Shown piece after piece: positions 1 to 7,588 of a stretch of 64,000 bases of DNA (positions are counted from its first letter, which is position 1; each line of letters begins with the position of its first letter). This DNA is from Streptomyces sp. NBC_01335 (lineage in GTDB: Bacteria > Actinomycetota > Actinomycetes > Streptomycetales > Streptomycetaceae). Location: assembly GCF_035953295.1 (NCBI RefSeq), contig NZ_CP108370.1, forward strand, positions 6,743,001 to 6,807,000, written 5' to 3'. Under the pieces are notes generated by a model. The model was not told the origin of the DNA. It worked only from the letters and a program-made list of their open reading frames with translations, and did no database searches. The position numbers and the translations under genes were made by a program.

Positions 1-650
1 CCGACGAACTGCGGGAGCTGGGGTACGCCTCCGCGGTGAACGCCACCGGCCGGTGGAACGGCGTGGCGCTGATCTCCCGGGTGGGCCTGGACGACGTGGT
101 CGCAGGCCTTCCGGGCGGTCCCGTCTACGACGGTACGGAAGAGCCCCGGGCGATCTCCGCGACCTGCGGCCCCGTCCGGCTCTGGTCGGTCTACGTTCCC
201 AACGGCCGTGAGGTCACGCACGAGCACTACGCGTACAAGCTGCGCTGGCTGGAGGCGCTGCGGGGCGCCGTCGCCGCGGACGCGGCGGCCGCCCGGCCCT
301 TCGCCGTGCTCGGCGACTACAACGTCGCGCCCACCGACGAGGACGTGTGGGACCCGGCGCTCTTCGAAGGCGCCACCCACGTCACCCCCGCCGAGCGGGA
401 GGCCCTCGCCAAACTGCGCGAGGAGGGGCTGAGCGACGTCGTGCCGCGCCCTCTGAAGTACGACCACCCGTACACCTTCTGGGACTACCGCGAGCTCCGC
501 TTCCCGAAGAACAAGGGCATGCGGATCGACCTCGCCTACGGCAACGCCCCGTTCACCGCCGCCGTGAAGGACGCCTACGTCGACCGCGAGGCGCGCAAGG
601 GCAAGGGCGCGTCGGACCACGCACCGGTCGTGGTGGACCTGGAGTTCTGA
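1..650 (+). CDS. xth: exodeoxyribonuclease III (5' end outside window)
   Basis: This is the C-terminal part of an exonuclease III family (EEP fold) DNA-repair enzyme, which cuts at abasic sites and removes nucleotides 3' to 5'. The reading frame is open from the first bases of the window, so the true start lies upstream. Visible family motifs are WNGVALISR near the start, the LGDYNVAP block carrying the Asp/Asn active-site pair, a region around RIDLAYGN, and the terminal SDHAPVVVDLEF block with the Asp-His pair. About 215 residues are present of a family length near 260. The stop is at 648-650. The call is firm; only the N-terminus is missing. Confidence 0.93.
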   Translation, partial: DELRELGYASAVNATGRWNGVALISRVGLDDVVAGLPGGPVYDGTEEPRAISATCGPVRLWSVYVPNGREVTHEHYAYKLRWLEALRGAVAADAAAARPFAVLGDYNVAPTDEDVWDPALFEGATHVTPAEREALAKLREEGLSDVVPRPLKYDHPYTFWDYRELRFPKNKGMRIDLAYGNAPFTAAVKDAYVDREARKGKGASDHAPVVVDLEF

Positions 651-686
651 GCCCGTCGGCCGCCGGACGGCAACTGACAACCGAAG

Positions 687-723
687 GTTGACACTCCCGC
701 GAGTGTCAACTTACGGTTGACAC
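687..723. promoter_or_regulatory. nested dyad operator/promoter at the Clp-N/HTH gene
   Basis: A perfect inverted repeat with 10-base arms (gttgacactc / gagtgtcaac, 4-base spacer) fills 687-710. A third half-site, ggttgacac, sits at 715-723 directly against the ATG at 724. A further imperfect copy (tgacaacc) lies just upstream at 675-682. The half-site contains a perfect TTGACA -35-like hexamer. No Shine-Dalgarno sequence fits between the repeat and the ATG, so translation may be leaderless or the operator may cover the initiation region. This is most likely the binding site of a repressor, plausibly the adjacent HTH-containing protein itself. Confidence 0.6.
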
Positions 724-1461
724 ATGACGGAACCGGCAGCAGTCAAACCTCCCGTGCGCCTCGACGACCTCATCGAGGCCATCAAGAAGACCCATACCGA
801 CGCCCTCGAACAGCTCACCGGCGCGGTCGTCGCGGCCGACCACCTCGGTGACATCGCCGACCACCTCATCGGTCACTTCGTGGACCAGGCCCGCCGTTCG
901 GGCGCCTCCTGGACCGACATCGGCAGGAGCATGGGGGTGACCCGGCAGGCGGCCCAGAAGCGCTTCGTGCCGAAGAAGCCCGACGGGTCCGCCGAGCCGG
1001 ACCCCAAGGAGGGGTTCGCGCGCTTCACCACGCGCGCCCGGAACGCGGTGATCGCCGCCCACAACGAGGCGCATCTCGCGGGGGGTGCCGAGGTCCTCCC
1101 CGCGCACCTGGTGCTGGGCGTCGTCGCCGACACCGGAAGTGTCGGCGCGCAGGTGATCGCGGCCCAGGGGATCGCGCCGGAAGCCGTGCGCACGGCCTCC
1201 CTCGCCGCCCTGCCGCCCGCCGCCGGCGAGGTTCCCGAGCTCATCCCGTACGACGCGAGCTCCCGCAAGGTCCTCGAACTCGCCTACCGCGAGTCCCTGC
1301 GGCTCGGCCACCCTCACGTGGGAACCGAGCACATCCTGCTGGCACTTCTGGAGCACGAGGACGGCGAGGGGGTGCTCACCGGCCTCGGGGTCGACAAGCA
1401 GGCGGCGTCCGCCGCCGCCGAGGCCCTGAGCGCGGCCGCCGGTGACCGTCCGGGAGCCTGA
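724..1461 (+). CDS. Clp N-terminal-domain protein with helix-turn-helix segment
   Basis: This 245-residue soluble protein has no AAA+ ATPase domain. Residues about 55-80 form an HTH-like segment (SWTDIGRSMGVTRQAAQKRF). The second half (about 95-240) carries two repeats resembling the ClpA/ClpC N-domain, with the typical HLVLGV and GTEHILLALL motifs. In Clp proteins this domain binds adaptors and substrates. Joined to an HTH it suggests a stress-responsive DNA-binding protein rather than a protease subunit. The start is the ATG at 724, immediately after a dyad element, without an obvious ribosome-binding site. Autoregulation through that dyad is my inference. Such stand-alone proteins are common in Streptomyces, and their partners are not established. 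Confidence 0.82.
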   Translation: MTEPAAVKPPVRLDDLIEAIKKTHTDALEQLTGAVVAADHLGDIADHLIGHFVDQARRSGASWTDIGRSMGVTRQAAQKRFVPKKPDGSAEPDPKEGFARFTTRARNAVIAAHNEAHLAGGAEVLPAHLVLGVVADTGSVGAQVIAAQGIAPEAVRTASLAALPPAAGEVPELIPYDASSRKVLELAYRESLRLGHPHVGTEHILLALLEHEDGEGVLTGLGVDKQAASAAAEALSAAAGDRPGA

Positions 1462-1522
1462 CCGCTGGACCGGGGGGTGGCCCGCACCGCCGGTGGACGC
1501 CCCCTGGATCCGGTGAAGAGCG

Positions 1523-2302
1523 TCAGTGGACCGAGAACCCGCCGTCCACGAAGAGCGACTGCCCGGTCACGTACGCCGAGCCGGGACCGGCCAGGAACAC
1601 CGCGGCCGCGGCGAAGTCCTCGGCCAGGCCGTTGCGTCCCACCATCGTGCGGGCGGCCAGCTCGGCCACCTTCTCCGGGTTCGAGGAGATCCGGACGTTC
1701 AGCGGGGTCATCACGAAGCCGGGGACCAGGGTGTTCGCGGTGACCCCGTACGGCGACCACGCCTCCGCCTGTGACCGGGCGAGCGACTCCAGTGCACCCT
1801 TGGAGACGCCGTACGCCCCGCTGTTCACGAAGGCCCGGTGCGCCTGCTGCGAGGTGATGTGGATGAACCGCCCGTACCCGCGCTCCGCCATCCCCGGTCC
1901 GAACCGCTCGCCGAGCAGGTAGGGGGCCTTGAGGTTGACCGCCATCGTGGTGTCCCAGACGTCCTCGTCCAGCTCGCCCATCGGCGGACGCAGGTTGATC
2001 CCCGCGCAGTTCACCACGATGTCCGGTTCCCCGGACCGCGCGACCACGGCGTCGACCGCCTGCCGGACCCCGTCGGTCGTGGAGAGGTCCGCGCTCACCC
2101 AGCCGACGCGGCAGCCCGCTTCGGTCAACTCCTCCACCGTCGCCTTCAGTTCCTGCTCGCGCCGGGCCACGACGGTGACCTCCGCGCCCGCGCGGGCCAG
2201 CGCTTCCGCGATCGCCCGGCCGATGCCGGAGCTGCCGCCGGTGACGACGGCGGTCCGGCCGTCCAGGGAGAAGAGCCCGGAGAGGTAGTTCTGTGCGTTC
2301 AT
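1523..2302 (-). CDS. SDR-family NAD(P)-dependent oxidoreductase
   Basis: This 259-residue classical short-chain dehydrogenase has the Rossmann glycine motif VTGGSSGIGRA at about residues 20-30, NCAGIN (the NNAG position) near 95, a catalytic serine in HITSQQ around 148, and the Tyr-x3-Lys pair in YGVSKGA near 162. The C-terminal SLFVDGGFSVH is usual for gluconate 5-dehydrogenase and 3-oxoacyl-ACP reductase-like members. The substrate cannot be told from sequence. It is transcribed away from the small gene at 2412, with a 109-base divergent intergenic region, and converges on the Clp-N gene. It acts in the cytoplasm, probably as a homotetramer like its family. Confidence 0.9.
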   Translation of the reverse strand: MNAQNYLSGLFSLDGRTAVVTGGSSGIGRAIAEALARAGAEVTVVARREQELKATVEELTEAGCRVGWVSADLSTTDGVRQAVDAVVARSGEPDIVVNCAGINLRPPMGELDEDVWDTTMAVNLKAPYLLGERFGPGMAERGYGRFIHITSQQAHRAFVNSGAYGVSKGALESLARSQAEAWSPYGVTANTLVPGFVMTPLNVRISSNPEKVAELAARTMVGRNGLAEDFAAAAVFLAGPGSAYVTGQSLFVDGGFSVH

Positions 2303-2411
2303 CCCGGCAGCCTATGGTCCGGCCGGTGCACCGCCTGAGCCGGGTGCCACGCGTACGAGGGCGGCGCGCGCCCTGTGGCGTCCGGCGGGACAAAGGTGCG
2401 ACTCTTGTGGG

Positions 2412-2852
2412 GTGAACATCCCTTTCTTGGACAACTGGCGCAAGCGTCAAGGTGATACGCGCACGGCGACGCTGGCGGAGACCGCCGTGACCGACCCCGC
2501 CGGGCTCGCGGAAGTCCTCGCCGAGTGCGAACTGCTGCGTGTCCGCGCGGGGGACGACGGACTCGAACTGGACGACACCCCGGCGTCGTTGACCGCGCTC
2601 GACCAGCTGCCGCCCCGCTGGCGCGACGATCCGGAGGAGGCGCCCTGGTTCGGGAACGACGCGGGCCTCTACCTCGGTACCGTGCTCGTGCGGACCGTCC
2701 CCGGTGCCCGGTGGGACGTCTGGCCCAGCGGGCAGCCCGTCGTGCGGCTGGCCTCCGGCCGTGAGGTCGACGTCGTCGGGGCCGGTCTGGACTGGGCTGT
2801 CTACGGCAGCCCCGAACTCTCCCAGGTGTACGCGGAGGCGGCCGAGGAGTGA
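2412..2852 (+). CDS. conserved hypothetical protein (DUF6278-like)
   Basis: This small acidic protein of 146 residues has no membrane segment or signal peptide. It opens with MNIPFLDNWRKRQGD and is rich in acidic residues and tryptophans (WRDDPEEAPWFGND; WDVWPSGQPVVRL). It resembles a short protein family conserved in Streptomyces that I recall as DUF6278; no biochemical role is known to me. The GTG start at 2412 is chosen because the frame opens there with plausible residues. A hairpin follows the stop, consistent with a single-gene transcript ending before the ABC operon. Confidence 0.75.
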   Translation: MNIPFLDNWRKRQGDTRTATLAETAVTDPAGLAEVLAECELLRVRAGDDGLELDDTPASLTALDQLPPRWRDDPEEAPWFGNDAGLYLGTVLVRTVPGARWDVWPSGQPVVRLASGREVDVVGAGLDWAVYGSPELSQVYAEAAEE

Positions 2853-2858
2853 CACCCC

Positions 2859-2889
2859 GGTGGTGTCCGACCCTGGTCAGGGCACCACC
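2859..2889 (+). terminator. hairpin after the DUF6278-like gene
   Basis: Arms ggtggtg (2859-2865) and caccacc (2883-2889) pair perfectly. Inside, ccct (2871-2874) and aggg (2879-2882) form a second stem. There is no T-tract, as usual for Streptomyces terminators. It separates the small gene from the gluABCD operon. Confidence 0.55.
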
Positions 2890-2996
2890 TAGATAAACAG
2901 CCTTTTGCCCTGTTTGCGTGTCGGACGCGAAGTCCCTTACCCATGCGGATAGTTTCCGCTGAGCCGACACACAGCGACACATGGGCAGGGCAGCGT

Positions 2997-3740
2997 ATGG
3001 CCGTCGATCCGTTGATCGACCTGCGGGACGTCAACAAGCACTTCGGAGAGTTGCACGTTCTGCGGGACATCAATCTCACCGTCGGCCGCGGGGAGGTGGT
3101 GGTGGTCATCGGCCCCTCCGGCTCCGGCAAGTCCACGCTCTGCCGTGCCATCAACCGGCTGGAGACGATCGAGTCGGGCCGGATCGCGATCGACGGGAAG
3201 CCGCTCCCCGAGGAGGGCAAGGGGCTGGCGCAGCTCAGGGCCGAAGTCGGCATGGTCTTCCAGTCGTTCAACCTGTTCGCGCACAAGACCGTGCTGGCCA
3301 ACGTCTCCCTCGCGCAGATGAAGGTGCGCAAGCGGAAGCGGCCGGAGGCCGACGCCCGCTCCCGGGAGCTGCTGGAGCGCGTGGGGCTCGCCGCGCACGC
3401 GGACAAGTTCCCCGCGCAGCTCTCCGGGGGCCAGCAGCAGCGCGTGGCCATCGCCCGAGCCCTGGCCATGGACCCCAAGGCCCTCCTCTTCGACGAGCCC
3501 ACCTCGGCGCTCGACCCGGAGATGATCAACGAGGTGCTGGAGGTCATGCAGCAGCTGGCGCGCGACGGTATGACCATGGTCGTGGTCACCCACGAGATGG
3601 GCTTCGCCCGGTCCGCCGCGAACCGCGTGGTGTTCATGGCCGACGGCCGCATCGTCGAGGACCGCACTCCGGAGGAGTTCTTCACCGCCCCCGAGAGCGA
3701 CCGCGCCAAGGACTTCCTGTCCAAGATCCTCAAGCACTGA
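2997..3740 (+). CDS. gluA: glutamate-type amino-acid ABC transporter ATP-binding protein
   Basis: This 247-residue ATPase of the polar amino-acid uptake family energises import through the GluC/GluD permeases. It shows Walker [10 protein letters not shown] (about residues 38-46), a Q-loop in MVFQSFNLF, the signature LSGGQQQR near 140, Walker [14 protein letters not shown], and the switch histidine in [10 protein letters not shown] place the start at ATG 2997 because the protein then begins MAVDPLIDL as in the family, after a G-rich stretch. An in-frame ATG at 2943 would add 18 unlikely residues. It is the first gene of a tight four-gene operon; the next start lies 14 bases after its stop. Confidence 0.9.
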   Translation: MAVDPLIDLRDVNKHFGELHVLRDINLTVGRGEVVVVIGPSGSGKSTLCRAINRLETIESGRIAIDGKPLPEEGKGLAQLRAEVGMVFQSFNLFAHKTVLANVSLAQMKVRKRKRPEADARSRELLERVGLAAHADKFPAQLSGGQQQRVAIARALAMDPKALLFDEPTSALDPEMINEVLEVMQQLARDGMTMVVVTHEMGFARSAANRVVFMADGRIVEDRTPEEFFTAPESDRAKDFLSKILKH

Positions 3741-3754
3741 CGGGAGGCTCCGCG

Positions 3755-4666
3755 TTGCGTACGAAGAAGATCACCGCGCTCCTGGCCGGTCTGCTGCTGA
3801 CGGTCCTCGCCGCCGGGTGCGGCAAGGAGGGCAGCCCGCCGGTCAAGGGGCCCAAGGCCGACGCGCTGCCCCACTACACGGTGAACACCGGCTTCCGGCT
3901 CCCCGCGTCGAAGACCTGGAACCGGGCCGAGCGGCGGGGCCGCCTGGTGATCGGCGCCAAGGAGGACCAGCCCTACCTCGGCGAGAAGGACCCGGCCACC
4001 GGGGTCTACTCCGGATTCGACATCGAGATCGCCACCATGGTGGCGGCCTACCTCGGCTTCGGTCCGAAGGAGATCCAGTTCAAGACCATCGCCTCGGCCA
4101 ACCGCGAAACCGCCCTGCAGAACGGCCAGATCGACTACTACGTCGGCACCTACACCATCAACGACATGCGCAAGAAGCTCGTCGGATTCGCCGGCCCGTA
4201 CTTCATGGCCGGACAGGGGCTGCTGGTGCGCACCGACGAGAACGACATCCACGGCCCGCAGGACCTCGCGGGCAAGACCGTCTGCTCGGCGGCCGGGTCC
4301 ACCCCCTACCAGCGGATCGCCGCCGACCATCCCGAGGCGGACCTGGTCGCCTACGACACGTACTCCGTCTGCGTCGACAACCTGCTGACCTACCAGGTCG
4401 ACGTCGTCACCACGGACGACGCGATCCTGCTGGGCTTCGCGGCGAAGGCGCCGGACGAGATGAAGGTCGTCGGCAAGCCCTTCTCCGAGGAGCCGTACGG
4501 CATCGGCGTACCGCGCAGCGACAACGCCCTGCGGGCCGCTATCAACGACGCGCTGGAGGAGAACGAGAAGAACGGCAACTGGAAGAAGGCGTTCGAAGCG
4601 ACGCTGGGGCTGTCCGGCGTACCCGCGCCGACGCCGCCGCCCATCGACCGCTACCCGGCGAACTGA
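3755..4666 (+). CDS. gluB: glutamate-type ABC transporter substrate-binding lipoprotein
   Basis: This 303-residue lipoprotein captures the amino acid outside the cell. The TTG start at 3755 follows a GGGAGG ribosome-binding site and gives a short charged N-terminus (RTKK), a hydrophobic segment and a lipobox ending LAAGC, so it should be diacylated and anchored to the outer face of the membrane. The mature part has the type-3 periplasmic-binding fold of the PBPb family: RLVIGAKEDQPYLGEKD, GFDIEIATMVAAYLGF, the SANRETALQNGQIDYYVGTY region, and a late DAILLGFAAK. Placement between gluA and gluC supports a glutamate or related specificity, but the ligand is inferred. Confidence 0.9.
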   Translation: MRTKKITALLAGLLLTVLAAGCGKEGSPPVKGPKADALPHYTVNTGFRLPASKTWNRAERRGRLVIGAKEDQPYLGEKDPATGVYSGFDIEIATMVAAYLGFGPKEIQFKTIASANRETALQNGQIDYYVGTYTINDMRKKLVGFAGPYFMAGQGLLVRTDENDIHGPQDLAGKTVCSAAGSTPYQRIAADHPEADLVAYDTYSVCVDNLLTYQVDVVTTDDAILLGFAAKAPDEMKVVGKPFSEEPYGIGVPRSDNALRAAINDALEENEKNGNWKKAFEATLGLSGVPAPTPPPIDRYPAN

Positions 4667-4680
4667 GGGACCGGCCACCC

Positions 4681-5325
4681 ATGGACGTACTGACAGAGAA
4701 CTTCTCGCTCTACGGCAAAGGGTTCCTCGGAACCCTCGAACTCACCGTCTTCGCCTCGCTCCTGGCCCTCGTGCTCGGCTTCGTGATGGCCTCCTTCCGG
4801 GTCGCCCCGGTCGGCTCGCTCCGGCTCGTCGGTACCGTCTGGGTGACGGTGCTCCGCAACACCCCGCTCACCCTGCTCTTCTTCGCCGTCCTCCTCGGAC
4901 TGCCGCGCTTCGGCCTCGTCCTGCCGTTCAACGTCTTCGCCGTGCTGGCGCTCGGCTGCTACACCTCGGCGTTCATCTGCGAGGTGCTGCGCTCCGGCAT
5001 CAACACCGTGCCCACCGGCCAGGGGGAGGCCGCCCGCAGCCTCGGCATGTCCTTCGGTCAGACCCTGAACACGGTGGTGCTGCCGCAGGCGTTCCGCTCG
5101 GTGATCCCGCCGGTCGGCTCGACGCTCATCGCGCTCGCCAAGAACTCGGCGATCGCGGGCGCGTTCAGCGTCACCGAACTGCTGGGCACCTACAAGACCC
5201 TCAACGAGCTGGGCTACAGCATCATCTGGACCTTCGTCTGGATCGCCGTCGGCTACCTGATCATCACCCTGGCCATCAGCGCGCTCTTCACCGTGCTGGA
5301 GAAGCGCTGGGGGGTGGCCCGATGA
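4681..5325 (+). CDS. gluC: glutamate-type ABC transporter permease
   Basis: This 214-residue integral membrane protein of the His/Glu/Gln/Arg/opine permease family has about five hydrophobic spans. The EAA loop is visible as GQGEAARSLGMSFGQTLNTVVLPQA, followed by IPPVGSTLIALAKNSAI. It begins at ATG 4681, 14 bases after the gluB stop. Its end overlaps the gluD start in an ATGA arrangement, so the two permeases are probably translationally coupled and form the heterodimeric channel. Confidence 0.9.
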   Translation: MDVLTENFSLYGKGFLGTLELTVFASLLALVLGFVMASFRVAPVGSLRLVGTVWVTVLRNTPLTLLFFAVLLGLPRFGLVLPFNVFAVLALGCYTSAFICEVLRSGINTVPTGQGEAARSLGMSFGQTLNTVVLPQAFRSVIPPVGSTLIALAKNSAIAGAFSVTELLGTYKTLNELGYSIIWTFVWIAVGYLIITLAISALFTVLEKRWGVAR

Positions 5326-6185
5326 CCACTCACGCCCTGCCCGCCGCCACCGCCCTCTACGACATCCCGGGCCCCGAGGCCCGCAGGCGGCACCTCCTCT
5401 ACGGGATCGCCGCCACGATCGCGGTCGCCGCTCTCGTCGGATGGGTCGTCTACCTCCTCTTCGACACCGGCCAGTTCACCGCCGCCAAGTGGAACCCCTT
5501 CACCTACAAGGGGATCCAGGAGCTGCTGCTGCGCGGACTGGGCAACACCCTCAAGGCGTTCGCGTACGCGGCGGTGCTCTCGCTGGCACTCGGCGCGGTC
5601 CTCGCGGTCGGACGGCTCTCCGTGCACCGGCCGGTCCGCTGGGTCGCCACCGTGCTGGTCGAGTTCTTCCGGGCCATGCCCGTACTGGTGATGATCTTCT
5701 TCATCTTCGTGGCCCTGAAGGTCCAGCCGCTCCCCGCCCTGGTCGCCGGACTGACCCTCTACAACGGGTCGGTGCTCGCCGAGGTGTTCCGGACCGGCAT
5801 CAACTCCGTGGAGCGCGGCCAGCGGGAGGCCGCGTACGCGCTGGGGATGCGCAAGACGCAGGTCACGGCCTCCGTTCTCGCGCCCCAGGCGGTGCGCGCC
5901 ATGATGCCGACCATCATCAGCCAGCTCGTGGTGGCGTTGAAGGACACCTCGCTGGGATACCTGATCACCTACGAGGAGTTCCTCCACGCGGGGAAGCTCA
6001 TCGCCTCGAACCTCGACTACGACCTGCCGTTCATCCCCGTCGTGATGGTGATCTCCCCCATCTACATCGGGATGTGCATGCTCCTCTCGTGGTTCGCCAC
6101 CTGGATGGCCAAGCGCCAGCGCCGCAACCCGAAGACGGAGGCCGTGGAGGTTTCACCGGCCGGACCAGGACCCCTGTTGCCCTGA
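5322..6185 (+). CDS. gluD: glutamate-type ABC transporter permease, second subunit
   Basis: This 287-residue partner permease carries an N-terminal extension of about 60 residues before the conserved core, which includes an extra hydrophobic segment (about residues 27-45). The EAA loop appears as RGQREAAYALGMRKTQVTASVLAPQA. Towards the C-terminus there are two hydrophobic spans and a basic tail (WMAKRQRRNPK), expected inside the cell. The ATG overlaps the last codons of gluC by four bases. It closes the operon; a hairpin follows directly after the stop. Confidence 0.9.
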   Translation: MTTHALPAATALYDIPGPEARRRHLLYGIAATIAVAALVGWVVYLLFDTGQFTAAKWNPFTYKGIQELLLRGLGNTLKAFAYAAVLSLALGAVLAVGRLSVHRPVRWVATVLVEFFRAMPVLVMIFFIFVALKVQPLPALVAGLTLYNGSVLAEVFRTGINSVERGQREAAYALGMRKTQVTASVLAPQAVRAMMPTIISQLVVALKDTSLGYLITYEEFLHAGKLIASNLDYDLPFIPVVMVISPIYIGMCMLLSWFATWMAKRQRRNPKTEAVEVSPAGPGPLLP

Positions 6186-6186
6186 C

Positions 6187-6214
6187 GGTGTCCGGCGGAC
6201 CGAGCTCGGACACC
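6187..6214 (+). terminator. hairpin after gluD
   Basis: Arms ggtgtccg (6187-6194) and cggacacc (6207-6214) are perfectly complementary around a 12-base loop, beginning two bases after the gluD stop codon. This is a likely transcription end for the gluABCD operon. The rest of the stretch to 6445 shows no gene. Confidence 0.55.
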
Positions 6215-6445
6215 CTGGCCGGCCAGCAGCCGGAGATCACCTCCCGCGCGCGGGCCCGGAAAGCCATTTCCCGGCCGCCCACTGCGGGAAGAAGGTCAGC
6301 TGTACGCCGGTGACCCGCCGGAAGGCAGAGGGGGCGTTGCCCAACCGAAGTACCGGAAGGTCCCGTTGACGGAGAACGGGCCGTCGTCGTGGGGATGCAC
6401 GACGAAGGCCCGTTCTTCCGTGTGCGCCGGCCCGTCCCGCGCCGC

Positions 6446-7189
6446 TCAGCCGGTGGCTTCGGCGGCGGGGGCCGCCGCCGGGAGGGGGCTCTGCGCGGCG
6501 CGCGTCACGTCCGCGACCACCTCCACCATGTCGGGGCCGTACGCCTCGGAGTTGACGACCTTCAGCAGCAGGCAGAAGGTCGAGTCGCGGTAGGTGCGCG
6601 CCAACTTCTCGTAATTGCGGGTGAGATGGCGGGCTGCCGCCTGGTTGGTGATCGCGCGCTGGCCGCAGAGGAGGAACACCGGACGCGCCTCGCGGCCGAT
6701 GCTCAGACGGGCCAGCAGCACGTGTTCCAGGGTGCCGCTCTCCACCGGGTAGTACTCCGTCCCGATGCGGAAGGAGGCCCGGTCCGGGCCCGGTTCGCGG
6801 TCGGTGTTCACCCGCACGCCGGGGAGCAGCGACTGGAGGTGGGCGGCCATGCGCCGGTTGGAGCCCGGCCCGCCGACGCAGTACTCCGTACGCTCGCCGA
6901 AGCCCTGGCGCGCCGTGTCGTGGGAGAGGATCTGCGCGTGCGCCCCGCACTCCTTGATCATCGCCGACAGTTCCAGCAGGGCGAAGACGTCGTTCCGGTG
7001 CACCGCGCCGTCCGTCCCCGGGTCCCGGTTGACGACCAACAGGCATTCGGAGTTGGCCGGAAGCCCGAAGAAGGCCTGCTTGCGGCGGAGTCTGCGGCGC
7101 CAGAGACAGGTGCGCGCGAGCCAGCCGAGAGCGGCGCTTATCCCTGCGGCCATGACGCCCAGCACGATGTTGCGTACGTCGTCGGTCAT
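6446..7189 (-). CDS. membrane-anchored protein of unknown function
   Basis: This 247-residue protein starts MTDDVRN. It has one hydrophobic N-terminal segment (about residues 9-28, IVLGVMAAGISAALGWLA), a basic stop (WRRRLRRK) and a soluble domain expected in the cytoplasm by the positive-inside rule. The soluble part contains LLVVNRDPGTDGAVHRNDVFALLELS, an IGTEYYPVESGTLEHVLLARL block and FLLCGQRAITNQAAARHL. I do not recognise the family, though the pattern (nucleotide- or ligand-binding-like domain on a short anchor) is seen in Streptomyces proteins. The upstream 84 bases and first seven codons have a degenerate duplicate at 45428-45532. No Shine-Dalgarno sequence is present; a -10-like box sits eight bases from the ATG. 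Confidence 0.7.
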   Translation of the reverse strand: MTDDVRNIVLGVMAAGISAALGWLARTCLWRRRLRRKQAFFGLPANSECLLVVNRDPGTDGAVHRNDVFALLELSAMIKECGAHAQILSHDTARQGFGERTEYCVGGPGSNRRMAAHLQSLLPGVRVNTDREPGPDRASFRIGTEYYPVESGTLEHVLLARLSIGREARPVFLLCGQRAITNQAAARHLTRNYEKLARTYRDSTFCLLLKVVNSEAYGPDMVEVVADVTRAAQSPLPAAAPAAEATG

Positions 7190-7273
7190 GGCCGGGGATA
7201 GTAGCGGGCATCCGGTGCCTGTTCGAGGCGGTACGGACCATCCGGCCGGGCCGGGGGTTGGTTCGCGCGGACG
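7169..7273. repeat. 105-bp gene-start segment, copy A
   Basis: This segment (first seven codons of the gene at 6446-7189 plus its upstream region) matches a 105-bp segment at 45428-45532 over most positions and in the same orientation. Shared blocks include gcgggcatccgg, gttcgaggcggt and atccggccgggccgggg. The rest of the 7190-7588 interval contains no gene I can support; a small inverted repeat (cagcacc/ggtgctg, 7537-7560) lies 28 bases before the next start. Confidence 0.75.
7198..7226 (-). promoter_or_regulatory. candidate leaderless promoter of the membrane-anchored unknown
   Basis: Read on the minus strand, TCGAAC (7221-7226) and TACTAT (7198-7203) are separated by 17 bases, and the TACTAT -10-like box ends eight bases before the ATG at 7189. 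Transcription would then begin at or next to the start codon. The absence of a ribosome-binding site fits a leaderless mRNA. In the duplicate at 45.4 kb the -35-like hexamer is retained and the -10 box is lost. Confidence 0.4.
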
Positions 7274-7588
7274 CCACCGCGATCGGTGTCACGGTGCTGC
7301 GCGAGGGCGGCGACGCGGCAAGGCGCTCGGCACCCGGGCATTTGGGGCACCACGTATCGCCGTGGATGTGACAAGGAGCCGGAGCCGGAACGCGGAAGCG
7401 CCGAGGGCCGTCAGGGCGGGTCAGGGTGCGTCGGCGGTCATGTCCTCGTGCGCAGGTGATCAAAAAGGCCGCGCGTCGGCGGATTAGCTTCGGGAAGCCG
7501 GCGACTTCCGGACGGGATTGTCCTGTTCGCTCCGGACAGCACCCCTTCTGGGCGGTGCTGCCTGTGACGCCCGCCCGAGGAGTCGCCC

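Noticed and set aside
687..710. CIRCE element (HrcA operator) at the Clp-N gene
   Set aside because: The arms share only GAGTG-like bases with CIRCE and the spacer is four bases instead of nine; the gene is not a chaperone.
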